Assembly (NCBI GenBank): GCA_007117775.1
Contig: SKFX01000015.1
Span: 1 to 7,014 of the forward strand
From: Ilumatobacteraceae bacterium
GTDB lineage: Bacteria; Actinomycetota; Acidimicrobiia; Acidimicrobiales; Ilumatobacteraceae
Length of the DNA: 7,014 nt
Direction: 5' to 3'
Of the stretch, positions 5,855 to 7,014 are shown one piece after another. Under the pieces are notes generated by a model, which was not told the DNA's origin, did no database searches, and saw only the letters and a list, made by a program, of their open reading frames with translations. Every line of letters begins with the position of its first letter. Positions within the stretch are counted from its first letter, which is position 1. The translations under genes were made by a program, and so were the position numbers.

Positions 5855-7014
<1,160 letters not shown>

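Overview
The window is GC-rich, densely packed bacterial chromosome and reads as housekeeping rather than mobile or defence DNA. The protein sequences, the very high GC at third codon positions, the GGM-tailed GroEL, and groEL lying near guaA all point to an actinobacterium. Acidimicrobiia (Ilumatobacter-like) is my guess, but no rRNA or other marker is present to confirm it. I see no tRNA, rRNA, IS element, CRISPR array, phage gene or plasmid gene.

Layout from left to right. Positions 1-728 (minus) carry the N-terminal 242 residues of an exported coiled-coil protein, probably a cell-wall hydrolase, cut by the window edge inside a polyglycine linker. Positions 729-901 are non-coding and hold a 14-bp tandem repeat running out of the guaA stop codon, plus a probable promoter for the exported protein. 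Positions 902-2482 (minus) are guaA, GMP synthase. A 57-bp divergent spacer separates guaA from a plus-strand pair: a small membrane or secreted protein (2540-3013) and, overlapping it by 14 bases, a PLP-dependent aromatic-L-amino-acid decarboxylase (3000-4409). The decarboxylase converges on a minus-strand three-gene cluster and overlaps its last gene by 17 bp. In order of transcription the cluster is a four-helix membrane protein (5731-5255), a 55-residue small protein (5245-5078) and a CoA-pyrophosphatase-type NUDIX hydrolase (5055-4393). A strong GC hairpin separates this cluster from groEL (7014-5851, minus), which lacks its first 160 or so codons here.

Functionally, guaA makes GMP from XMP and GroEL folds proteins. 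The NUDIX enzyme probably trims CoA or related nucleotides. The decarboxylase would make aromatic amines such as tryptamine, phenylethylamine or tyramine from amino acids. Only the two gene clusters suggest co-expression, and no shared pathway can be read from the sequence.

The points most worth a second look are the decarboxylase, which has a nearly animal/plant-like active site and is coupled to an unknown membrane protein; the repeat at the end of guaA; the 55-residue conserved-looking protein; and the palindrome and hairpin after groEL. I do not see convincing evidence of an entirely new multi-gene system.
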